Program-made: the position numbers and the translations under genes
Notes under the pieces: model-generated
Told to the model about the DNA's origin: nothing
Databases searched by the model: none
Seen by the model: the letters and a program-made list of their open reading frames with translations, nothing else
Part shown: in pieces, positions 18,617-25,550 of the stretch
Numbering within the stretch: the stretch's first letter is position 1
Layout of the letters: every line of letters begins with the position of its first letter
Origin: G963675935 sp963675935
Lineage (GTDB): Bacteria; Planctomycetota; Planctomycetia; Pirellulales; Thermoguttaceae
Length of the DNA stretch: 64,000 nt
Assembly: GCA_963675935.2 (NCBI GenBank)
Contig: CAXXPV010000003.1
Coordinates: 558,001-622,000, forward strand
Reading direction: 5' to 3'

Positions 18617-20038
18617 GTGAAGATAGCCGCGCTTTCTCAAAAAGCTGCACGGGACGCCGCAACCGTCGGCGAGTTGGCCGCCGCGATCGGTGCTCAAACG
18701 ACCGATATTCCCTCCAATGCTCCGCTTGGCCCCGTAGTGAGCGATAGCCGAGCCATCGAGCCGGGCGACGTTTTTTGGGCACTCCACGGCCCGAACCATC
18801 GCGGCGAGGAGTTTTTGGAAGAGGCGTTTCGACGGGGCGCGAGCGGAGCGGTGGTCGGTGAATGCGAAGCCACAAGCGGCTTAATCTCGCATCCTTGGAT
18901 ACTCCACGTTGCCGACACGCATCAAGCCCTGAACACCTGGGCGCGACGGCGGCGCGACGAAATGACCGGCACGGTGATCGGCGTCACCGGGAGCGCGGGC
19001 AAAAGCACCACGCGGCAAATGATCCACACCGTGTTGCAAGCCGGATTGCACGGCACGGCCAGCCCGAAAAACTTCAACAACCATCTCGGCCTGCCCCTGA
19101 GCATGACGGCCATCGAGCCGGGCGACGATTACGCCGTGCTCGAAATGGGCGCGAGCGGGCCGGGCGAAATCGCCGCTTTGGCCGAATTGGCCCGGCCGAC
19201 CATCGGCGTGATTACCTGCGTCGGCGACGCCCATCTCGGCGGGTTCGGCAGCCGCCGGCAAATCGCACTGGCCAAGGCCGAATTGCTCGCGGCTCTGCCG
19301 GCCAACGGCCAAGCCGTGCTGGGCGACGATCCTTGGCTGCGAAAAATTGCCGCAAAATCCCATGCGAAAATTACGTGGGTCGGCCCTGGCGAGCATTGCG
19401 ACGTGCGGGCCGACGACGTTCGCAACATCAACGGCCGCTTGGCTTTCCGAGTGGACGATTGCTGGTTTTTGTTGCCCGTCGCGGGGCGGCATTACGTCAC
19501 TGCGGCGCTGGCGGCGGTGGCCGTTGGAAAAATTCTCGGATTTGACCTGGACTCGATGGCCCGAAGTCTGTACAAGTTTCGCCCGTTGCCCATGCGTTGC
19601 CAGGTTCAAGAGATCGACGGCGCCACGGTCATTAACGACGCCTACAACTCGAACCCGACGGCCTTGCGGGCAGCCCTGGAGTTGCTCGGCGAGTTCAGCG
19701 TGCCCGGGCGGCGGATTGTCGTCGCGGGCGACATGGGCGAACTCGGCCCTCGTTCGGCCAAGCTTCACCGCGAGGCCGGCCGGCAAGTGGTCGAAATCGC
19801 ACATGCCGACTGTTTGATCGCGTGTGGACAATTCGCCGAGTGCGTCGTCGCCGGCGCTCGAGCCGCGGGCATATCGCGAGTTCGGGCCGTCGCTTGTCAA
19901 AATACGGAAGACGCCGCGCCGCACGTCGAATCGATGATGACGCCGGGCGACGTGGTGTTGGTGAAGGGTTCTCGGATGATGGCGATGGAGCGCGTGGTCG
20001 ATGCGATCGCGCGGCGGCCACGACGTTGCGTCGCGTAG
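18617..20038 (+). CDS. murF: UDP-MurNAc-tripeptide-D-alanyl-D-alanine ligase MurF
   Basis: 473 aa using GTG at 18617, which lies 8 bases after GGGAG at 18604; GTG at 18611 is possible but too close to it. MurF adds D-Ala-D-Ala to complete the cytoplasmic muropeptide. The ATP loop is VIGVTGSAGKSTTRQM. Family motifs include SPKNFNNHLGLPLSM, EMGASGPGEIAALA, VINDAYNSNPTALRAAL and VVAGDMGELG. It follows the Wza-like gene by 29 bases, so the two are probably cotranscribed. No insertion seen. Confidence 0.95.
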   Translation: MKIAALSQKAARDAATVGELAAAIGAQTTDIPSNAPLGPVVSDSRAIEPGDVFWALHGPNHRGEEFLEEAFRRGASGAVVGECEATSGLISHPWILHVADTHQALNTWARRRRDEMTGTVIGVTGSAGKSTTRQMIHTVLQAGLHGTASPKNFNNHLGLPLSMTAIEPGDDYAVLEMGASGPGEIAALAELARPTIGVITCVGDAHLGGFGSRRQIALAKAELLAALPANGQAVLGDDPWLRKIAAKSHAKITWVGPGEHCDVRADDVRNINGRLAFRVDDCWFLLPVAGRHYVTAALAAVAVGKILGFDLDSMARSLYKFRPLPMRCQVQEIDGATVINDAYNSNPTALRAALELLGEFSVPGRRIVVAGDMGELGPRSAKLHREAGRQVVEIAHADCLIACGQFAECVVAGARAAGISRVRAVACQNTEDAAPHVESMMTPGDVVLVKGSRMMAMERVVDAIARRPRRCVA

Positions 20039-20060
20039 AGAACGATACACGAAACAAAAC

Positions 20061-20416
20061 GTAGGGTGGGACAAGCGAAGCGCAGTCCCACCATGATAAG
20101 CAAATAGATTGGTGGGACTGCGCTTCGCTTGTCCCACCCTACAAGATACAAAACGAATAGCGAAAGGACTCCGCTGTTTGTGCTGGGTTTGCGGGAATTC
20201 GGCACACACCCTCCCTCCTTGGGTTGGAGCATCAGCCCGCCGACAACGCGGCTACTGGGTCAGTCGCGTCGGCGGGCGCTTCGCAGTGGAGTCTTATGAC
20301 TGAGCGCCGGGGCGGCGCAACCACGCCGTCCCGGTTGCTCAGGGATACAATTTAGGACTTGGGGCTTTGGACTTAGGTCTTGGCATGAAGACCTAAGCCC
20401 CAAGACCTAAGACCCA
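20061..20416. repeat. Cluster of palindromes (family D, a GC hairpin, and a heptad array) between murF and mraY
   Basis: Family D inverted pair at 20061-20142 (gtagggtgggacaagcgaag / cttgtcccaccctac); hairpin at about 20230-20282 (cccgccgac ... gtcggcggg); heptameric ttaggtc/cctaagc array at 20352-20416. The 408-base gap contains no gene. Confidence 0.85.
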
Positions 20417-20446
20417 ATCGATTGCGGCCTCGCCGCGCAAGGGAAA

Positions 20447-21610
20447 ATGCTCCTATGGCTTCTTCACGGTCTGTCGTCGTTCTCGCCCGAGTCGTTCTGC
20501 GACTGGGGTAAGATCACGCCGCGCGCGGCCGTGGCCGCGGCCGTGAGTTTCTCGGTGGCCGTCCTGCTCGGACCGCGATGGATCGCTTGGCTTCGCCGCC
20601 GCTTCCGCGAGTCGATCAAAAGTGACTCGGCCGAGGTCGCCCGACTGCATCGCGACAAACAATCTACGCCGACCATGGGCGGACTGTTCGTTGTCGCCGC
20701 TCTTGTCGTTTCCGTACTGCTGTTCGGCGACTTGAATAATCCTTACGTCCTGCCCGCGTTGATCGTGGCCGTCGGGCTGACGTTGGTGGGCATTGCCGAC
20801 GATCTGGTGAAGATTCGCACCGAGGCCAAGGGCATTTCCGCCCGGACGAAACTCGCCGGGCAACTCCTCGTCGCCGGCGCGGCCGCCGTGATGCTCTACC
20901 ACGAGCAATCCGCCGTGCAGGATGGCTTGCTGTTGCGGCTGCCGATCCTCGGAACGTCGATCTCGATGGGCCTTTGGTTCATTCCGCTGGCCGTGCTGGT
21001 CATGGTCGGCGCGTCGAACGCCGTGAACTTGACCGATGGGCTGGACGGCTTGGCCGGCGGATGCCTGATTGCAGCCGTGGCCGCCATGACCGGTCTGGTC
21101 TATGCCGCGGGCCATGCCGGTTGGGCCGCGTATCTCGGAGTGCCCAGAATTCCGCAGGCGGGCGAAATGACCGTTCTAGCCGCCGCGATGATCGGCGGTG
21201 TTTTGGGATTTCTCTGGTTCAATTGCCACCCGGCCCAAGTGTTTTTGGGCAACACCGGCGCGTTGCCGCTTGGCGGGCTGTTGGGATTTCTGGCCGTTGT
21301 TGCCCGGCAGGAATTGCTGCTGGTCGTCATTGCCGGGGTGTTCGTCGTCGAGGCCGGGAGTGTGATTCTTCAAGTGGGTTATTTTAAGTGGACGCATCGG
21401 CGATTGTTCCGCTGCGCCCCGCTGCATCACCATTTTCAATTTCTCGGCTGGGCCGAAAACAAGATCGTGGTGCGGTTTTGGATCGCCTCGGCGCTATGCG
21501 CGTTGCTGGGCGCGGCCATGCTGGTCGGCGGCGAGAGCGGTCGTCGATTTCCCGGCGATGCGGAGAGTCGAACCGCGTGCGTTCCCACGCAGAGCGAGGG
21601 GATGAGATAA
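20447..21610 (+). CDS. mraY: Phospho-MurNAc-pentapeptide transferase MraY with Asp-to-Asn change
   Basis: 387 aa, about ten membrane helices. It transfers phospho-MurNAc-pentapeptide to undecaprenyl phosphate (lipid I). Family motifs: HRDKQSTPTMGGL, GIADDLVKI (the DD pair), SNAVNLTDGLDGLAGG, and the C-terminal APLHHHFQFLGW. In the third acidic motif, usually FMGDxGSLALGG, this protein reads FLGNTGALPLGG: Asn269 replaces the Asp equivalent to E. coli Asp267, a magnesium ligand. About 25 extra C-terminal residues (GESGRRFPGDAESRTACV...) appear to be read from repeat-like DNA (gttcccacgcagagcg). Between murF and murG; no murD or ftsW is present here. Confidence 0.95.
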   Translation: MLLWLLHGLSSFSPESFCDWGKITPRAAVAAAVSFSVAVLLGPRWIAWLRRRFRESIKSDSAEVARLHRDKQSTPTMGGLFVVAALVVSVLLFGDLNNPYVLPALIVAVGLTLVGIADDLVKIRTEAKGISARTKLAGQLLVAGAAAVMLYHEQSAVQDGLLLRLPILGTSISMGLWFIPLAVLVMVGASNAVNLTDGLDGLAGGCLIAAVAAMTGLVYAAGHAGWAAYLGVPRIPQAGEMTVLAAAMIGGVLGFLWFNCHPAQVFLGNTGALPLGGLLGFLAVVARQELLLVVIAGVFVVEAGSVILQVGYFKWTHRRLFRCAPLHHHFQFLGWAENKIVVRFWIASALCALLGAAMLVGGESGRRFPGDAESRTACVPTQSEGMR

Positions 21611-21645
21611 ATTCAATAGTTACAAATTGGGGCAGAACAATTATC

Positions 21646-22887
21646 ATGAAAAACCAACCCGTTCATATCGTCTTCAGCGGCGGCGGAACCGCCGGACACC
21701 TGTTTCCCGGCTTGGCCGTGGCGGAAATGCTCGCGGCCATGTTGCCCCGCGTGCGAATCACTTTTTGCGGCAGCGGAAAACCGCTCGAACTCGAGTCGGT
21801 CGCCGCGGCCGGTTTCGAGTACGTCGCGCTGCCGGTGCGCCCCATGCCGCATGGACCACGCGAGGCCGTGTCGTTCGTCGTCGAAAATCTGGCGGGCTAT
21901 CTAGCGGCGAAGCGATTCATTCGCGAGGAAAACGTCGGCGCGGTCGTCGGTTTGGGCGGATATGCCAGCGTGCCGATGGCTCGGGCGGCCATCCGTCGCA
22001 AGCTGCCACTGGTTTTGCTTGAACAAAACGCGATACCCGGCCGGGCGACGCGATGGCTTTCGCGCGGCGCTTCGCTGGTTTGCACATCGTTCGAGTCGGC
22101 CGGCGATGGACTGCACTGCCGGTGTCCGGTGCGAGTGACCGGAAATCCGATTCGTTCGGGTTTCGTGGTCGAAGGCGAGGTAAAAAGAGTGGGAGAGTGG
22201 GAGAGGGGGAGAGGGGGAGATACTGCAATTCATCCGTTCACCTATTCAATCCCTCTATCTCCATGTCTCCCCCTCTCCCCCTCTCCCCCTCTCCCACTCT
22301 GTTCTTCCGCTCCAACGTCAAACCTTCTAGTCCTCGGCGGCAGCGGCGGGGCGGCTTCGCTCAACGAGAACGTGCCGAAGGCGCTTTATAAAATCCGCCG
22401 GCAACTCGACGGTTGGCGCATCGTGCATCAGTCGGGCGAGCAGGGCTTCGAGGCCACGGAATCGCTCTATCGCAAATTCGATCTGCCGGCCATGGTCGTG
22501 CCGTTTGTCGATGATATGCCCGGCGTGCTTCGCGCAACCGATCTGGCCGTTTGTCGGGCGGGCGGAACGACGCTGGCCGAACTGGCCGCCACGGGCGTTC
22601 CGGCCGTGCTTTTGCCCTATCCGCACGCGACAGACGATCATCAGGCGGCCAACGCCCGGCACTTTTCGGCCGGCGGCGGGTGCGTTACAATCGACGGCCG
22701 CGAAATTTCCGACCGGCTCGACGACCGGCTGGCCGATATTTTGTGTTTTTTGTTGGCCAACGATGCGTTGCGGCGTCGGATGTCGGCGGCGATCGGCGGA
22801 TTGGCTCGGCCCACGGCCGCGCAAGAAGTCGCGGATTTGATCTGGTCGGTCGTAAGCAGCCGTTCGGTGTTGTGCATGTCAACATAA
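21646..22887 (+). CDS. murG: Lipid II synthase MurG with a palindrome-encoded insert in the interdomain linker
   Basis: 413 aa from the ATG at 21646; the family is about 355-370. It transfers GlcNAc to lipid I. The N-terminal glycine loop is FSGGGTAGHLFPGLAVAE; the acceptor-domain motif is VVGLGGYASVPMARAA; LLEQNAIPGRATRWLS follows. The C-terminal UDP-GlcNAc domain has LLVLGGSGGAASLNE, CRAGGTTLAELAATGVPAVL and LPYPHATDDHQAANA. About 45 residues (VKRVGEWERGRGG ... LPLCSSAPTSN) separate the two Rossmann domains. They are encoded by a long purine/pyrimidine inverted repeat (22187-22300), so the insertion sits in the flexible linker. A family F/G nested repeat follows the stop. Confidence 0.95.
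   Translation: MKNQPVHIVFSGGGTAGHLFPGLAVAEMLAAMLPRVRITFCGSGKPLELESVAAAGFEYVALPVRPMPHGPREAVSFVVENLAGYLAAKRFIREENVGAVVGLGGYASVPMARAAIRRKLPLVLLEQNAIPGRATRWLSRGASLVCTSFESAGDGLHCRCPVRVTGNPIRSGFVVEGEVKRVGEWERGRGGDTAIHPFTYSIPLSPCLPLSPSPPLPLCSSAPTSNLLVLGGSGGAASLNENVPKALYKIRRQLDGWRIVHQSGEQGFEATESLYRKFDLPAMVVPFVDDMPGVLRATDLAVCRAGGTTLAELAATGVPAVLLPYPHATDDHQAANARHFSAGGGCVTIDGREISDRLDDRLADILCFLLANDALRRRMSAAIGGLARPTAAQEVADLIWSVVSSRSVLCMST
22187..22300. repeat. Palindromic element inserted in frame in murG
   Basis: Left arm 22187-22222 (agagtgggagagtgggagag...), right arm about 22258-22300 (...ccccctctcccactct). Strong strand asymmetry: purine-rich left, pyrimidine-rich right. No stop in the murG frame. 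Confidence 0.88.
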
Positions 22888-22890
22888 TAA

Positions 22891-23083
22891 AATAGCCGGG
22901 GGCCAACGGCCCGCGGTAGTTTCGTTTCAATAGCATACAAGATTTTTAAGGAACACTAATTCCCACTAATCTTCACTAATCATTTCTATTAGCGGAAATT
23001 AGTGAAAATTAGTGTTCCAAAAATACTTCGGCGTCAAAGATTGTTCTCACGCCCTTTCCGCGGGCCATTGGCCCCCGGCTATT
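22891..23083. repeat. Nested palindromes: family G inside a family F inverted pair
   Basis: Outer arms are family F units at 22891-22916 and, inverted with one change, 23058-23083. Inside lies family G: ggaacactaattcccactaa at 22950 and agtgaaaattagtgttcc ending near 23018. This fills the murG-cdsA gap. Confidence 0.85.
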
Positions 23084-23112
23084 TCTATTTACCCTCCTAC
23101 GAATATAAAACC

Positions 23113-24027
23113 ATGCTCCGTTGGCGACTTATTTTCGGAACGCTCTTCATCGCCGCGCTGGTTGCGCTCTGCTGGCTCGACAATCGGGCGAGCGTGCCGG
23201 GCTTGTGGTTGCTGCCGCTGGCCGTCGTCGCCGCTGTGTTGGCCACGAAGGAAACGTTGGATCTCGCCGCGCGGGCTGGCCTGCGTCCGTTGGGCTGGGC
23301 CGTCTACTTGGGAAACATTTTGCTGGTCCTAAGCAACGCGGCGGCCATCCTTCAGTGGTCGAATCGCTGGCCGCCCGACTGGCAAATGTCCGGCATGTTG
23401 TATGGCACGACCTGCCTCTGGACGCTCTCGCTGCTATCGGCCCTCGGCTTCAGTGTGCTGCTGATTGTGTTCGGCGAAATGTGCCGCTATCGGCAGCCGG
23501 GCGGAAACACCGCCAACTTGGCCTCGGGCGTTTTCGCCCTGATCTATGTCGGGCTGATGATGAGCTTCGCCGTGCAGTTGCGAATTTTCTGGGGCATCGC
23601 CGGATTGGCCACGTGGGTCATCGTCGTGAAAATGGGCGACACGGGAGCGTACACCGTCGGCCGGTTGATCGGGCGGCACAAAATGGCCCCGGCCATCAGT
23701 CCCGGCAAAACGATCGAGGGCGCGTTCGGCGCGGTGATCTTCTCCTGCTTCGGCGCGTGGGCGGCCTTCCGCTGGCTGGTTCCGCTGACCATTTCCGAGT
23801 CGGCCGCCGCGGGGCCGTGGTGGGGATGGATCGTCTTCGGCATTCTGGTCGGATTGGCCGGCATGGCGGGCGATCTGGCCGAATCGCTCTTGAAGCGCGA
23901 CGTCGGCGTGAAGGATTCGAGCACGTGGATGCCCGGCTTTGGCGGCGTGCTCGATATTCTCGATTCGCTGCTGCTTTCCGCGCCGGTGGCCTGGTTTTGC
24001 TGGGCCAGCGGACTGGTCGGGCGCTAG
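23113..24027 (+). CDS. cdsA: Phosphatidate cytidylyltransferase CdsA
   Basis: 304 aa from the ATG at 23113; the open frame upstream is repeat DNA. An integral membrane enzyme (at least seven hydrophobic segments) making CDP-diacylglycerol from phosphatidate and CTP. The signature region is present: KMGDTGAYTVGRLIGRHKMA, SPGKTIEGAFGA, and the C-terminal LAESLLKRDVGVKDSS...MPGFGGVLDILDS. The classical CDS motif has PGHGGxxDRxDS; here His is Phe and Arg is Ile. This may be a lineage variant. It follows the mur genes and could share their transcription across the nested repeat. Confidence 0.93.
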   Translation: MLRWRLIFGTLFIAALVALCWLDNRASVPGLWLLPLAVVAAVLATKETLDLAARAGLRPLGWAVYLGNILLVLSNAAAILQWSNRWPPDWQMSGMLYGTTCLWTLSLLSALGFSVLLIVFGEMCRYRQPGGNTANLASGVFALIYVGLMMSFAVQLRIFWGIAGLATWVIVVKMGDTGAYTVGRLIGRHKMAPAISPGKTIEGAFGAVIFSCFGAWAAFRWLVPLTISESAAAGPWWGWIVFGILVGLAGMAGDLAESLLKRDVGVKDSSTWMPGFGGVLDILDSLLLSAPVAWFCWASGLVGR

Positions 24028-24054
24028 ACCGCAGGTTATGCTGAAGGTAGGAAC

Positions 24055-24175
24055 GTAGGGTGGGACAAGTCTGCGCAGTCCCACCACGGGATAGGGCTTA
24101 GGTCTTGGGACTTTGGTCTTAGTCCCAAGCCCCAAGTCCCAAGCCCCAAGCCCCAAGACCTAAGCCCCAAGACCT
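24055..24175. repeat. Half family D repeat and heptad array
   Basis: gtagggtgggacaagtctgc at 24055 with a short inverted part to 24087, then heptameric ttaggtc/caagccc/cctaagc units at about 24093-24175. They occupy the gap between cdsA and hypB. Confidence 0.8.
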
Positions 24176-24192
24176 TCTGAGAAATACTCCCC

Positions 24193-24843
24193 ATGAAAAT
24201 CATCGCCGCGAAAAAAATACTCCGTGCCAACGATCAACTGGCCGCCGAAAACCGTGCCCGGCTCGACGCCGCCGGCGTGCTGAGCGTCAACGTGGTCGGT
24301 TCACCCGGCTCGGGCAAAACGACGCTGTTGGAAGCTTTGTTCACTTATCTGAAGGGCCGCGTTCGCCCGGCGGTCATCGAGGGCGACATCGCCGGCTCGA
24401 TCGACGCCGAGCGGATGGAACGGATGGGCGTGCCCGCCGTGCAAATCAACACCGACGGCGCGTGCCATCTCGACGCGGTGATGATCGCCGGCGCGATGGC
24501 CGAACTCGATCTCACGCAATACGATCTGCTGGCAATCGAAAACGTAGGCAATCTGGTTTGCACGGCCGGTTTCGACCTCGGCGAGCAGTTGCGCATTGTG
24601 GTGTTGAGTACCAGCGAGGGCGACGACAAGGCGGCGAAGTATCCCGCGATATTCCAAGGCTCCGACGCTTTGTTCATCACGAAGACTGATCTAATGCCGC
24701 ACTTGAATTTCAACGTCGAGCGAATCACGGCCGACATGCGTCGTTTGGCGCCGGAGGCGCCGGTGTTTCAAGTTTCAGCCGTTCACGGCGACGGGGTGGC
24801 GGCGGCGGCGGAGTGGTTGATGGGGGAGTGCCGACGTGCGTGA
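24193..24843 (+). CDS. hypB: Hydrogenase nickel incorporation GTPase HypB
   Basis: 216 aa. SIMIBI-class GTPase that with HypA delivers nickel to NiFe-hydrogenase large subunits. P-loop VVGSPGSGKTTLLEAL; switch region VIEGDIAGSIDAERM; nickel/zinc dimer-interface motif TDGACHLDA; base-specificity motif ITKTDLMPHL. The His-rich N-terminal nickel-storage stretch found in some HypBs is absent. First gene of the hyp set in the window (B-F-C-D-E, with A 29 kb downstream). A toxin-antitoxin pair lies convergently just behind it. Confidence 0.95.
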   Translation: MKIIAAKKILRANDQLAAENRARLDAAGVLSVNVVGSPGSGKTTLLEALFTYLKGRVRPAVIEGDIAGSIDAERMERMGVPAVQINTDGACHLDAVMIAGAMAELDLTQYDLLAIENVGNLVCTAGFDLGEQLRIVVLSTSEGDDKAAKYPAIFQGSDALFITKTDLMPHLNFNVERITADMRRLAPEAPVFQVSAVHGDGVAAAAEWLMGECRRA

Positions 24844-24845
24844 TA

Positions 24846-25151
24846 TTACCGGTCTTCGAGAACCGAAAGTAAGTCGCGGCTAGCATGAATCACACCAACA
24901 ACAAAGATTCGATTCTGCTCGTAATCATTGCGATAGACAAGCCGATAGTTGCCGACAACCATTTGCCGATATGCCAGATGGGGAAATTCAGAGAGAACCT
25001 GCCCCAATTTGGGAAAATGAGCCAATCGTCCTGCCGCTTCGGTAATCCGTTCTATCGTGAGTTGTGCATATCGCGGTGAGTCGCGGGCGATGTAGTCATA
25101 CACCTCGTGCAAATCGTTCAATGCAGGTTGAGCCCAGTCTACTTGAACCAT
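24846..25151 (-). CDS. RelE/ParE family toxin
   Basis: 101 aa. ParE/RelE fold signature: VDWAQPALNDLHEVYDYIAR, PKLGQVLSEFPHLAYRQMVV, NYRLVYRNDYEQNRIFVVGV and HASRDL. ParE members poison gyrase, RelE members cleave mRNA on the ribosome; the YRLVYR / HASRDL pattern is nearer ParE. The start (25151) overlaps the 3' end of the antitoxin gene by 13 bases, so the two are coupled. The stop lies 2 bases beyond the convergent hypB end. Confidence 0.85.
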   Translation of the reverse strand: MVQVDWAQPALNDLHEVYDYIARDSPRYAQLTIERITEAAGRLAHFPKLGQVLSEFPHLAYRQMVVGNYRLVYRNDYEQNRIFVVGVIHASRDLLSVLEDR

Positions 25152-25318
25152 TGCCGGCTCCGCTCGACGACCTCCTCTTGGCTGACGACGTCGCCCTTGG
25201 CGATTGCCTCTTCAGCCCGGTCGAGTTTTGCCTTCAGGTACAACTCCGTTATCAATTGCTCGGGGTCGATCGGTTCTGGAAGCTGGTCGATCATTTCCAG
25301 CACTTCTTGCTTGTTCAT
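25139..25318 (-). CDS. Antitoxin partner of the ParE-like toxin
   Basis: 59 aa, small gene read by hand: it begins MNKQEVLEMIDQLPEPIDPE at 25318 and ends ERSRQWFK. The middle is helical and acidic (EEAIAKGDVVSQEEVVERSR), and the C-terminal Ser/Arg/Trp pattern is typical for short toxin-neutralising tails of ParE/RelE antitoxins. It precedes the toxin and overlaps it by 13 bases. Pairing is inferred from position and overlap. Confidence 0.75.
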   Translation of the reverse strand: MNKQEVLEMIDQLPEPIDPEQLITELYLKAKLDRAEEAIAKGDVVSQEEVVERSRQWFK

Positions 25319-25550
25319 GGCACTACTCCAACACGGTCGAGTCTGACCAACGCCATTTTTATACCTTGCACAGCTTGGTTTGTTCGATTTCTTACGGGAT
25401 GGAAAAACCGGACAACTTCAACCGCCCGCAGTATAGTATATGCCGCCAACCAGCGGGGGGCAAGACGCATCCCCTAGCATGACAAGATTGCATGATTGAC
25501 CATGCGGCGGCCGCACCATACCATAACAATTGAGGGATAATCGCTGATTC

